From the NCBI GenBank assembly GCA_029582165.1, contig CM055874.1, positions 27,426,883 to 27,490,882 of the forward strand: a DNA stretch of 64,000 nucleotides. The letters are read 5' to 3'. The position numbers and the translations under genes are program-made. The notes under the pieces were generated by a model, which was not told where the DNA came from, made no database searches, and saw only the letters and a list, made by a program, of their open reading frames with translations. Each line of letters begins with the position of its first letter. Position 1 is the stretch's first letter. Positions 22,838-34,092 of this stretch are shown one piece after another. The DNA comes from Portulaca oleracea. Taxonomy: Eukaryota; Streptophyta; Magnoliopsida; Caryophyllales; Portulacaceae.

Positions 22838-23540
22838 CTAATTAATGGTATCCCCGGTGGGTAGGGCTACCGACATAGGCTTACTATCCTCCGAGGGTTT
22901 CATCTTAGCCTTCTCCACTATAGCTCGTCCAACAAAAGAATGATTAGCACCAGAATCAAATAAAACAGAGACATTGTAGAGGTGGAGAGAGAAGGTACCC
23001 GTCACGACGTCCGCTTCATTCTCAGCCTCATCCTTCCTCATCACATATACCCATCCTCCTGCGTTACGTGGCGGTTGTTGTTGCTGCTGACGAGGCGGAT
23101 TTGCTAGCCTCCCTTGGTTGTTCTGATTTCCACCGGGACCACCCCGGTTTTGTTGTTGCGGCCTTTGGTTTCCATTATAGCCTCCCCGATTTTGATATGT
23201 TGACTGTGGGGCTCTCCAGTTTCCATTGTTTCCATTGTTCCCGCCATTTCTATTGTTTCCACCATTATGGCCCCCCGAAGGCTGTTGAGGGCACTGGCGT
23301 ACATGATGTTGGAGGCTTCCATAGTTAAAGCATCCTCCTCTCACAATCCTCTCTTTACAATCCCGAGGGTAATGGCCAGATCGACCACAAACCTTGCATA
23401 TCGGCACATACGGTGGCCTACGCCCCGAAGACTGGTTTCCTTGCCAGTTGTTGGGGCGGAACCTCTTCTCTTGGTAGGGTTGAGGTGGGTTGAAACGGGG
23501 CGGTTCCTTCCTCTTAGGCCCCTGAGTGCCAAGTTGTCGT
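22838..23540 (-). pseudogene. gag C-terminus with zinc knuckles and protease (Tekay-like)
   Basis: The frames from 23540 leftward carry the gag tail, including ICKVCGRSGHYPRDCKE, an intact CX2CX4HX4C knuckle. The second knuckle, CFNYGSLQHHVRQC, has Tyr in place of its second Cys. A long Asn/Gly/Gln-rich linker follows. The aspartic protease is recognised by VLFDSGANHSFVGRAIVEKA with the Asp-Ser-Gly active site. The reading frame would continue upstream into gag at 27014-27653 but is separated by the inserted LTR element. Confidence 0.85.
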
Positions 23541-23542
23541 TT

Positions 23543-26500
23543 TGATAACTACGTTTCATGACTACGTTTTTAGGGGTTTTTAATAGTGAATTAGGGATAA
23601 CTTTGAGTGTAAATTTTGATTTGTATTCCAATTTTCCTACTACACTTGCCATTACGGACACTGCTTTGTCCAAGCATGGGGGATTTGGGTTGATTGTCTT
23701 AAAATCATGTGCTTGAGTGAGACTTACATTTATAGTTGCATATTTCTCAGTTTCTTTTTGTGCTTGTTAGGCATTGAATTTGCATCTAGGTTGCATATAG
23801 GAGTAGTTTTCTTGCTTTCTTGCTAAAAAAAAAGTAAAAAAAAATTAGGATAGTCTTTCGCCTTTAAGAGGTGTGTGTTTGGATTGTCATTGCAAGTGTA
23901 TACTCATGGGATTTTTGGCTTGATGTGGATGATGAAAGAGACTTTGTTGTTTGTTTGACTTAGGTTGCTTGTCTTGTTTGTAATTCATCTAGTCTTGATC
24001 AATTCATGTGTATGATAGTAAAGTTCTTATGTTTGGTACATCAAAGGAACTAGTTGCTTGTGATTGTTGTAAGTTAACCCGTGAGACTTCTTGAGCCTAA
24101 AAGACTATCATTTTTATAGTCTCATTTTCTTTTGAGTGTGATCTTACCATGTTTGCATCTCTAGAACTTGACTTGATTCTCTTTGAAACTGCATTTGACT
24201 TGTACATTATGTTAATATGATTGAGGCCCATTTTGAAGCCACATAGCCAAAAAAGCCACCTAACAATATGACCCCTTTTTGCTAGCCCTTTACTAACCAT
24301 TTTTCCTGTCTTGTTGTTTACCCTATTGCGCACCCTTGGCCTGTTTTTAATTCCTCACCTTTTAGCCAAGTTAGTGGAGCAACAATTCAGTTGGGGGGCA
24401 GTTTTGTAGTCTAATTGTTGGTGACTTCGTTGGTTGGTTTACTTGATGAGGGAAACATTGTTCATAATCGTTATTTATCCCCTGTTTTCATTCGAGGTTT
24501 AAATTGGTTCGATGGGAAATGAGTCGTTTCTATATTTATCTATGCTATTCACCACAAAGTAAAAAAAAATGAATGAAAAGTCCAAAAAAAAAGAAGAGAA
24601 GTTTTGAGGAATAAGGTGAATAGCATGGTGGTTTTCTTGTTTATATTGAATCTTCCGTTATTTTGCTTCGATGGGGAAGATATTTATGCTTCATTGCGGT
24701 GTGAAGTAAGAGGTATTGAGTTTTATGTTATGGGAATGTTGCTCTTTAGGTCCTTGGCTCTTAGCTCCACATTACCCAAATGAATTCCCTCCTTACCCTA
24801 CACCTAAGCCCCATTATAACCCTTGAAAAGTCCTCATGATTAACATTTATGCATATTGTTTATAGCGGTAGGGAATTGAGAGTCTTGTCAAGCTTATGGC
24901 AGGTTGTTTACATTGGTTGAAGGTTTTGAGTGAACCGTCATATCTATTTAAAACACACGAGGGGAGTGATTTACATACCCTAAAGTGAGGTCCTACCGAT
25001 CCCAACTAGTTCGCCAAACATGTGAATGAATTTTGATTACATTTGAGTTGTGATAGACTAGTTGTATTGCTTCCTGACTTGTGATTCTATATCGAACAAC
25101 AATTTTTGTTTCAATTTGAATCTTATTCTCGCTAGGGAGTCCTTGAGTGTATGCTTGTTTTGATATTCTTAGATTGCTTTTTATTAGAGGAGGTGTGAGT
25201 AGATTTCTTTTTCTTTTCAAGTCCTTTCATCTAGTTTTGAGTCTTGTACTTGCTTGGGGACAAGCAAGGAGTAAGCATGGGGGGATTTGATAACTACGTT
25301 TCATGACTACGTTTTTAGGGGTTTTCAATAGTGAATTAGGGATAATTTTGAGTGTAAATTTTGATTTTTATTCCAATTTTCCTACTACACTTGGTGTTGT
25401 TGTTTTTGATGTAATTTGTAGTTTTTGAGGCCAAAACACCATTTTTCTCTCAACTTCAGGTAAGAGTGAAGACACCACGGACCTTCCCTACTAAATACCG
25501 AGTCGTGGTACAAATTTTAGAGCAAATGGTACAGAAAATGTCCAAACAGTGGGTACCACGGGCAGCCCGTGGTACAGACCACGGTCCTGGCTGTTGGGCT
25601 TGTTTTGAGCGGTAGCAGCAGTTTATTTGAGGAGGAATTGGATTCTATTTGTGGGCTGATTATCATTCACCAGGCCCAAGGACAAAAGAGAGCTGGAGGG
25701 CAATTGAATGTAATTCATTCACCCAGCCTCATTTTGGCCCAATCATGAAGGAAGAGAAGTGGAGGATGAATTAATTCATTTCATCCAATCATGCACGCGA
25801 CCCAATATTGCACCATCCAAGCAACCCATTCACATCTTTCACATCATGCGTCCAATGAGAAAGAGAGAAATGAGGGGCATTATCTTCATGCGGCCCAAAT
25901 GATTCAAGAAAGAGTGAGGAAATTGATTCAGTTGGTCAACTATTTTTCATTCGCTCAGCACACAACAGAGGGGAGGCAGCGTGTATAACGGGTGAGCCGT
26001 GGTGTATGCCATGGTCTGTGGCGGACTGGTGCTGGGCGTGTTGCGCAAGGAGCAAGTGACGGTGGATTTTATTATTATTCATCCATCATCCATTAATCTA
26101 TTCATCCATCCATCCTTCACCCAAGAGAGAAAGAAGACCCTAAACCTCGCATCTACTCCTCAATTAGTCCATCAAGAATCAAGATTAAGATTGATTCGAA
26201 GAGGAGCGAAGTTCGAGATTCGGGAAGAAATTACATTACTTGCAAGGAAGACTCCACCCCGGGATCGAAAGACTCGATGGTTGTAATTCCTTATATTTAT
26301 TTCTCTTTTCGATTTCTTTCTTTGTTTTGAGAATTAATCATGATGTTTGGAACTTTTTTTGTGTTTTCATTGAATATGAGTGAGTAGTTTATTTGAATTC
26401 TAGGGTTTTGCGACCCGAAACAATATAGTTTGATTGATTGTTATTAGTTTGTGCATGAGTTCTTGATTAGAATCAATAGAAGATTGTGTTTTCCATGTTT

Positions 26501-27013
26501 ATGAGTATTCTTAAGGCCTTGAATATTTGTAAGTTTGAGATTAACCTAAGAAGTACTGAAAGGTGAATTGGGGTAATCTGACTACCAACCTGTCTACCTA
26601 GGATTGCGAAAGTTGAAAAAGGAGTAGTGAACTAGGGAATCATCGAAAGGGCACACGGAAGTTGTTGATTAGGTTGTTTACAATAATTCTATTTAGCATC
26701 GAAAGGGCGATAGGATTCAGAGGTTGTCGATTCTTGATTTATTCTTGAATGTATGATTGTGCAGGCTAGGTTTTAGCAATCGAACTCGTTGTTAGGTTAG
26801 CATCTCCCTAGAAGTCTTTCTCTCTTGATAGACTCTGTGATTGATTTTCCCTGCTTTGTTAGTTTTAATTAATTGTTAGACATTTTCAAAAATCCTAAAA
26901 CCTGATTAGCTTAGCAATCATGTTAGAGACTAGTTTATTTAGCTGCTAATTGAGTCCCTGTGGGATCGACCTTGACGTGCTACTACGTACACCGTGCGCT
27001 TGCGGCCCTGTCA
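23543..27013 (+). mobile_element. Second LTR element inserted in the Tekay-like gag
   Basis: The gag frame stops at 23542 and resumes at 27014 with an imperfect 5-bp duplication (cgttt at 23538-23542, cgttc at 27014-27018). The insert has a full 3' LTR (25288-27013, TGATAACTACG...GGCCCTGTCA) and only about 105 bp of the 5' LTR (23543-23648). Between them is 1.6 kb without coding domains. The purine-rich gtaagcatgggggga directly precedes the 3' LTR. The preceding ggggacaagcaag phrase is typical of the 3' end of Athila/Tat-type gypsy elements; that clade call is tentative. The 5' part including gag-pol is deleted. Confidence 0.75.
25288..27013 (+). repeat. 3' LTR of the inserted element
   Basis: 1726 bp, starting tgataactacgtttcatgac. 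The same start occurs at 23543. Parts of this LTR recur at 29209-30576 and 31586-31887. Relative to those copies, a segment containing agataacctgaccttttgag near 26645 is missing here, so the copies are not simple recent duplicates. Confidence 0.75.
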
Positions 27014-27653
27014 CGTTCCATGTCATGCATTACCCTTTCTACAGTGAGGGCAACATCCAGCATGTTTTGATAAGACGTGAACTCACGTTATCCTGAATTT
27101 TACAGTTCAATCCATCCCAGAAACGATCCATCCTCAATTGTTCATTGGACACAAGAGCAGGTGCAAACCGAGATAGTTCGGTGAACTTAGTGGAGTAAGC
27201 AAGCACGCTACGCTCTCCTTGGCGTAAGTCCATGAATTCCTTTTCTTTCTCCTCCTTCAGGTGGTATGCAGCAAAATCCACCCGTAGCTCCTCGAGACAA
27301 CGGGTTGTGTCGAAGATCTTTTCAATCTCCCTAACCCAATCTTCAAAGACCTTGGGGTCAGCTACCCTTGTATAAGTGGGCGGGTTAAAGCTATTGAACC
27401 TTTGGAGGAGAGCGGAGGGATCATCTTCCCTTCCTCCTCCTTGTCGATCCACCACTTTCTTCAGTAGATCCTCGTGCTTGTTAAGCATCTCAATCATCAG
27501 CATGCTAGCAAGGTCATTCCACAGTCGTTGTACGACCACAGTATCAAGTGAGCCAAACGTTGGCGCGATTCGATCGCGCTTGATTTGTTCGGCCGTAGCT
27601 TGCGGGCGCTCCCGGTTAACGTTGTTGGAGTGAGAACCGTTCATGTCCGACAT
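27014..27653 (-). pseudogene. gag N-terminal part (Tekay-like)
   Basis: ATG at 27653. The protein has a variable N-terminus, then RFNSFNPPTYTRVADPKVFE, WVREIEKIFDTTRCLEELRV and DFAAYHLKEEKEKEFMDLRQ. In intact family members about 50-60 residues with a conserved tryptophan-rich block lie between AAYHLK and KEKEF, so capsid has an internal in-frame deletion. The same deletion is in the copy at 30602-31225. Residues about 24-42 differ from that copy over a short divergent patch. A frame change near 27045 separates the last gag residues before the inserted element. Confidence 0.8.
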
Positions 27654-28030
27654 CCTGATTCAAAGGGTCGATTTAGACTACTTAAGGTTTAATCTCACAG
27701 CGTAAATCACCAATTCTAAGGAGGGACCATTCAATCCAGCTATCTCATAATAGTACTAAGCAGATACAAAACTGTAACATATTTCAAACAAGTAAGCCCA
27801 TATAATAGCATCTTATTTCACATACTCTTTCATCGCGCATCATTTGAAAAGAAAGAAGAACATATATATACTAACATCTCCAAAAAAAAAAAATCAAGAC
27901 TATTATTTATAATACTTTGCACACCAGCGTCATAGTATGTATATCTATCCCCTATCTGGGGTAAACACACAAGAAAAACAGCACACCACACTCAAGAATA
28001 TATTACAGTCAAATAACCATGCATAAGCAA

Positions 28031-28739
28031 CTATAGCAACCCAATCCTAACACTATTGTTACTATCCCACTCATATGATCTTCCTACACAGAGGGTTCTT
28101 CCTAGCTGAAACCGGAGTCCACTCTGGATCATCAGACTCATTCCCCGAGTCCTCCTCGGGGTCTTCTTCCGTCTCCCAGCCCACCATAACCTCATCCTCG
28201 GGTTAGGTCTCCTGTTCGGGTTCATCGGCAGGTGCAACTGTAACTCTAGAGGTTACCTCGGGCTCAGAACCCTGCACAGAATCCTCCGCAGAATCCTCCT
28301 CTGGATCTTCCTCTGGGTCACTCTCAGGATCCATGCCCATGACAGGTGCTGGAGCTGGGTTCACTTGAACTCTTTCCACACGATGTATCCCAATCTCGAC
28401 GATCTTGGAAAAGACTTCCGAGATTCTGTGCTTTGAGTCCACTCGGTACCTCTTACACCAACAACATGGGTGGGGGTACTCCTCGATCGGAAGTGGGGGT
28501 GGTAATAATAATGGTACCGCATGGCCCCACCAAGGATCTTCCCGAAGCGTGAGCAAAAATGCATTCGCCTGACCCTCCTCGTCACCACGAAGGCATGAGT
28601 TTGGAACATCTTTGGTGTACTTGTCAATCTCGTCGTTGAAGTTTATCATATGAGTTCCTAGATACCCATCGGGAGGAATTGGGGTATAACGATGAAAACA
28701 CGGGGTGGGATGCTGATAGCAGTGTGTGCGTTGAGCCAT
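28031..28739 (-). CDS. Additional ORF between PBS and gag
   Basis: From the ATG at 28739 a 178-residue frame runs to 28203. It is followed after one TAG by a further related acidic segment down to 28031. The frame includes IPPDGYLGTHMINFNDEIDK, GQANAFLLTLREDPWWGHA, a cysteine pair (PCCWCKRY) and a C-terminus rich in Asp/Glu-Ser-Pro repeats (ESDPEEDPEEDSAEDS). It lies where most Tekay elements have only a leader. The open frame extends upstream to 28841 but without ATG. The sequence cttgtag just before the ATG could be a 3' splice site. I do not recognise the family; extra ORFs upstream of gag are known in some plant gypsy elements. Function unknown. Confidence 0.5.
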
Positions 28740-28911
28740 CCTACAAGGTTCGAACATATTAGCAGCACAGAAAAAATTAAAGACATAATAATGTAATAAT
28801 AGGAAAGCATAAAACCCTTTTTCCCATCCTACACTGATCACTCCGACTTTAGCTTCCTAGGGTCCAACTAAACCTAAAGGACTCTGAGGAGCTACTAGGT
28901 CGCAACCCAGT

Positions 28912-28923
28912 GCTCTGATACCA
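28912..28923 (-). other. Primer binding site of the Tekay-like element
   Basis: gctctgatacca on the plus strand is the complement of tggtatcagagc (initiator-Met tRNA). It is separated by three bases from the LTR edge at 28927. Confidence 0.92.
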
Positions 28924-28926
28924 TTC

Positions 28927-29207
28927 TGTAACGCCCCGGAAATTCAATTATAGAAAAGTCAAAGTCAAACTAACGTTAATAGACAAAATTTAGCGGAAGA
29001 CTCAAACTCTTATTGGGCGTCACTGTCATATCCCCGAAGGAATACAAGGCGAGAAGGAAACTACAACTGTCTAATAACGGTAAAACAAACTAACAAACTC
29101 ATACTTAGAAAATAAACCTCAAAACTAACTTCAAGTTTCTCATAAAAGAAAAGCAACATATTTAACGACTTCTAAACACGTTGCCCTCACTTCTAATTCC
29201 CGTCCCC
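28927..29207 (-). repeat. Truncated 5' LTR of the Tekay-like element
   Basis: It matches the first 280 bp of the 3' LTR from 17341 almost base for base, then switches at about 29207 (ccccaac / gacaaaagag) to sequence from the other element's LTR. About 1.85 kb of this LTR is missing. Confidence 0.85.
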
Positions 29208-30576
29208 AACGACAAAAGAGAGCTGGAGGGCAATTGAATGTAATTCATTCACCCAGCCTCATTTTGGCCCAATCATGAAGGAAGAGAAGTGGAGGATGAA
29301 TTAATTCATTTCATCCAATCATGCACGCGGCCCAATATTGCACCATCCAAGCAACACATTCACATCTTTCACATCATGCGTCCAATGAGAAAGAGAGAAA
29401 TGAGGGGCATTATCTTCATACGACCCAAATGATTCAAGAAAGAGTGAGGAAATTGATTCAGTTGGTCAACTATTTTTCATTCGCTCAGCACACAACAGAG
29501 GGGAGGCAGCGTGTATAACGGGTGAGCCGTGGTGTATGCCACGGTCTGATCAAGCGATGCGTGTTGCGCAAGGAGCAAGTGACGGTGGATTTTATTATTA
29601 TTCATCCATCATCCATTAATCTATTCATCCATCCATCCTTCACCCAAGAGAGAAAGAAGACCCTAAACCTCGCATCTACTCCTCAATTAGTCCATCAAGA
29701 ATCAAGATTAAGATTGATTCGAAGAGGAGCGAAGTTCGAGATTCGGGAAGAAATTACATTACTTGCGAGGAAGACTCCACCCCGGGATCGAAAGACTCGA
29801 TGGTTGTAATTCCTTGTATTTATTTCTCTTTTCGATTTCTTTCTTTGTTTTGAGAATTAATCATGATGTTTAGAACTTTTTTTGTGTTTTCATTGAATAT
29901 GAGTGAGTAGTTTATTTGAATTCTAGGGTTTTGCGACCCGAAACAATATAGTTTGATTGATTGTTATTAGTTTGTGCATGAGTTCTTGATTAGAATCAAT
30001 AGAAGATTGTGTTTTCCATGTTTATGAGTATTCTTAAGGCCTTGAATATTTGTAAGTTTGAGATTAACCTAAGAAGTACTGAAAGGTGAATTGGGGTAAT
30101 CTGACTACCAACTTGTCTACCTAGGATTGCGAAAGTTGAAAAAGGAGTAGTGAACTAGGGAATCATTAGATAACCTGACCTTTTGAGACCTTCAATTCTG
30201 TTAAACTTAAAAGGCACACGGAAGTTGTTGATTAGGTTGTTTACAATAATTCTATTTAGCATCGAAAGGGCGATAGGATTCAGAGGTTGTCGATTCTTGA
30301 TTTATTCTTGAATGTATGATTGTGCAGGCTAGGTTTTAGCAATCGAACTCGTTGTTAGGTTAGCATCTCCCTAGAAGTCTTTCTCTCTTGATAGACTCTG
30401 TGATTGATTTTCCCTGCTTTGTTAGTTTTAATTAATTGTTAGACATTTTCAAAAATCCTAAAACCTGATTAGCTTAGCAATCATGTTAGAGACTAGTTTA
30501 TTTAGCTGCTAATTGAGTCCCTGTGGGATCGACCTTGACGTGCTACTACGTACACCGTGCGCTTGCGGCCCTGTCA
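29208..30576 (+). repeat. Re-copied LTR segment of the inserted element
   Basis: Matches 25679-27013 closely, from gacaaaagagagctggaggg to ggccctgtca. It contains the agataacctgaccttttgag segment absent at 26645. It is followed by the same gag flank as the first copy, so the whole junction was duplicated. Confidence 0.88.
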
Positions 30577-31520
30577 CGTTCCATGTCGTGCATTACCCTT
30601 TCTACAGTGAGGGCAACATCCAGCATGTTTTGATAAGACGTGAACTCACGTTATCCTGAATTTTACAGTTCAATCCATCCCAGAAACGATCCATCCTCAA
30701 CTGTTCACTGGACACAAGAGCAGGTGCAAACCGAGATAGTTCGGTGAACTTAGTGGAGTAAGCAATCACGCTACGCTCTCCTTGGCGTAAGTCCATGAAT
30801 TCCTTTTCTTTCTCCTCCTTCAGGTGGTATGCAGCAAAATCCACCCGTAGCTCCTCGAGACAACGGGTTGTGTCGAAGATCTTTTCAATCTCCCTAACCC
30901 AATCTTCAAAGACCTTGGGGTCAGCTACCCTTGTATAAGTGGGCGGGTTAAAGCTATTGAACCTTTGGAGGAGAGCGGAGGGATCATCTTCCCTTCCTCC
31001 TCCTTGTCGATCCACCACTTTCTTCAGTAGATCCTCGTGCTTGTTAAGCATCTCAATCATCAGCATGCTAGCAAGGTCATTCCCTGGTGCTGTTGTACTC
31101 GACCCTGGTATCAAGTGAGCCAAACGTTGGCGCAGTTCAGTCGCAGTTTGAGGGCGCTGTTCGGCCGTAGCTTGCGGGCGCTCCCGGTTAACGTTGTTGG
31201 AGTGAGAACCGTTCATGTCCGACATCCTGATTCAAAGGGTCGATTTAGACTACTTAAGGTTTAATCTCACAGCGTAAATCACCAATTCCAAGGAGGGACC
31301 ATTCAATCCAGCTATCTCATAATAGTACTAAGCAGATACAAAACTGTAACATATTTCAAACAAGTAAGCCCATATAATAGCATCTTATTTCACATACTCT
31401 TTCATCGCGCATCATTTGAAAAGAAAGAAGAACATATATATACTAACATCTCCAAAAAAAAAAAAAATCAAGACTATTATTTATAATACTTTGCACACCA
31501 GCATCATAGTATGTATATCT
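30577..31520 (-). pseudogene. Second copy of the Tekay-like gag start and leader
   Basis: The frame 30602-31225 begins at the ATG at 31225 and repeats the gag at 27014-27653 with the same internal deletion (HLKEEKEKEF). Here the N-terminal region reads ELRQRLAHLIPGSSTTAPG where the first copy has a scrambled patch, so this copy looks closer to the ancestral form. The leader upstream to about 31520 also matches 27654-27935. The extra ORF and PBS are not present in this copy. Confidence 0.8.
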
Positions 31521-31585
31521 ATTATTTATAGTGAGACTCGTACTCTATTTTGAGCGATTACGTGCATGTCCTGTTCCATGTGGTG

Positions 31586-31887
31586 TTTTCCATGTTTATG
31601 GGTATTCTTAAGGCCTTGAATATTTGTAAGTTTGAGATTAACCTAAGAAGTACTGAAAGGTGAATTAGGGTAATCTGACTACCAACCTGTCTACTTAGGA
31701 TTGCGAAAGTTGAAAAAGGAGTAGTGAACTAGGGAATCATTAGATAACCTGACCTTTTGAGACCTTCAATTCTGTTAAACTTAAAAGGCACACGGAAGTT
31801 GTTGATTAGGTTGTTTAGAATAATTCTATTTAGCATCGAAAGGGCGATAGGATTCAGAGGTTGTCGATTCTTGATTTATTCTTGAAC
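31586..31887 (+). repeat. Third copy of a piece of the inserted element's LTR
   Basis: From gttttccatgtttatg to ttgatttattcttgaa it matches 26488-26750 and 30016-30309. It joins at 31888 to Tekay-like LTR sequence. Confidence 0.85.
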
Positions 31888-32256
31888 CCCTTAACTGTTT
31901 TCCTCAACCCAACCAATTCATTTTATTATGCGGGCGGGATATCAAATCCCATAAGGTAACATCACCTACCAAAGGCATCAAGAACATTCGCCTACCAAAG
32001 GCATAAATAATAATCGCCTACCAAAGGCATCAATAATCGCCTACCAAAGGCATAAATAATAATCGCATACCAAAGGCATCAATAATCACCTACCAAAGGC
32101 ATAAACAATCGCCTACCAAAGGCATCAATAATCGCCTACCAAAGGCATCAATAATAATCGCCTACCAAAGGCATCAATAATCGCCTACCAAAGGCATCAA
32201 AGTATTCGCCTACCAAAGGCATCAATAGAATAAACCCGCTAAATGTTTCACTTGAG
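31888..32256 (-). repeat. Tekay-like LTR fragment with 11-unit minisatellite
   Basis: Matches 17771-18114, including the cctaccaaaggcat array at 31965-32228 (11 units against 10). It ends in cacttgag at about 32256, where the sequence switches to the truncated TR-GAG element. Confidence 0.88.
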
Positions 32257-32310
32257 TCCATTTGATGAGATTTGTTGAGATGGCATATTCTTGGACGAGA
32301 GGTAAGGACA

Positions 32311-33845
32311 TTAGTCCAAGTACTTCTCTAATTCTCCATGTAGCTTCTCATGCTTCGATAAGGCTAACTCCAAAGGATTTACACACTCCTTTCTACTTCT
32401 ACTTTGTATGATGATACTCATAGGAGAGAAACATTTCCAAAGAGATAAGAGAGAGTGGTTTCTTGTTGATGGTGCTTGTCTTTCATCCAAATATTCACAA
32501 ATGACAAGTGATGGTAAAGGATATTGATCCTTTATAGGCTCTCGATTTCCAACCTCCATTGGTGTAAGAATGAGACTCCTTGGTTCTTCAAATTCAAGAT
32601 ACTCATTCTCCATAAGTGTCATAAGAGTACTTTGATCCTCCTTGAGCTGTGAGACACAAGGTGGTAATAAGGACGCCTCTTGGAGAATGATACTCCTATC
32701 ATACAACTTTGATTCTTCCAATAAATTATAACAAGAATCCATAGAAGTAATATTACAATATAATGAATTTTTGCAAATCTTGTAAAAACAAAGACTTACT
32801 AAACTTCTTGGATCAAAATAAATGTCCTTGTCACGAAATGAATGACCATGTGAATAGCTCTCCATTTGTAATGTTTGGACCCTTGTTGTAGCGAGGCCAA
32901 TACCATTGCCATGATCCTTATCAACGCCAATGCTAGCGTCAAGATCCTCATAGATGACACTACTTTTTCCTCCTTGGATCAATGAACATACTTCTTCTTG
33001 AATGGTATAATGAGAGTAAGAAATAAGCTCTCTTTGTTGTTGATCTTGCGGTACACTAGCCTCTTTCAAGACTCTACTTATAACAAGCAACTCTTCTCCA
33101 TTTAATTCTTCTACATACATCTTTTCTAGTACAATATCCTCCTCTTTTTCTTCCTCGTGTACTTCATGAGGTACGCTACATACCTCATTCATGCCAAGTT
33201 TATGAACATCCTCATGCTCGTCAAATACATCAAATACCACACTTTCAATTTCTGGTTGCATGCTTAATGATGTTTGACAATCAACCAAAGATATTTCTTT
33301 CTCCTTAGGACATGCACTTTCAACATGATCAAAACTTTGGCAATATAGACATGTACTTGGGACAATGGTAGTGGGAAGGTTTATAGGCTGTTTTGAGGAG
33401 CTTTGGATTAGAGGTTTAGGATGGGATGGGGGCTGATTTTGTGGAGCTTTTGTGTTTGGTTGTTTTGTGGGAAATGGGGGTCTTTGTTGTATATGGGTTT
33501 TATCCCAAAGTTCTTTACTCTTTGCTTGTATTTCAACATCAAGAGCTAAAGAACTCAACTCTTCCAAGTTTTTGTAAGGTTGATTTACAACAACATGCTG
33601 AATGTAATCATTAAGACCAAGAACTCTTCTTGAAATTTGTTTCCATTCTTCTTGCTGGAACGTTTACTCCTTTCATAAGGTGCTTCATATTCATCCTCAT
33701 AAGAATGTACCATACGTGAGCTTGCGCTTCTTGATCCCCTTTGAAGGATCCCAAATTCTTCCATTTGTTCGGTGAGATTATGAATTTGTTGCTCCAAGCG
33801 TTTCAATTCACTTGGTGAATTCATGAAAGATCTTTTGCAAGCCAT
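32311..33845 (-). pseudogene. gag-like gene of the second TR-GAG element
   Basis: The likely start is the ATG at 33845 (MACKRSFMNSPSELKRLEQ); Gln follows where the first element has a stop. The capsid part is lost: after KFQEEF the sequence jumps over about 150 bp present in the other copy, probably at a ttctt repeat, and shifts frame until a stop at 33585. The frame then reopens (LSSLALDVEIQAKSKEL) and runs 418 codons. It keeps an intact zinc knuckle, CLYCQSFDHVESACP, the acidic middle and the FYKICKNSLYCNITSMDS block. It ends SRSRKECVNPLELALSKHEK, directly joining gag to the tail of the RT relic. Confidence 0.75.
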
Positions 33846-34076
33846 AGAATGTGAATCTTGATGAAGAAAGACTTCAAGCAAGACTCACGGTTTAGTGGGG
33901 AATGTAGGGGACGAAATGGGGAATGTGTTTAGGCTAGGTTTGAGTTTGGTTTAAGGTTTTTTTGTGGAGTTCTTGGTGGACGTGTTATGGAGGGATGGTG
34001 GGGGATGGATTTGTGATGGAAAGATGGTAAAAAGATAGTAAAAGATAGATCAAGAACTAAGAGAATCAACTCCTAA

Positions 34077-34088
34077 GCTCTGATACCA
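34077..34088 (-). other. Primer binding site of the second TR-GAG element
   Basis: gctctgatacca on the plus strand, complementary to initiator-Met tRNA priming, four bases from the LTR edge at 34093. Confidence 0.9.
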
Positions 34089-34092
34089 ATTT

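Larger units (their letters stand above)
17341..29207 (-). mobile_element. Tekay/Del-like chromovirus, nested and decayed
   Basis: Minus-strand Ty3/gypsy element. Its 3' LTR is at 17341-19470 and the remains of its 5' LTR at 28927-29207; both start tgtaacgcccc on the plus strand. The initiator-Met PBS lies at 28912-28923. Domains run right to left: extra ORF, gag, zinc knuckles, protease, RT, RNase H, integrase, chromodomain. The chromodomain-like end, the two-kilobase LTRs, the TGTAACGCCCC terminus and the primer choice fit the Tekay (Del) clade of chromoviruses. The coding region carries several stops and frameshifts. Gag is split by another LTR element (23543-27013). The 5' LTR is cut at about 29207 by a rearrangement. 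Confidence 0.85.
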
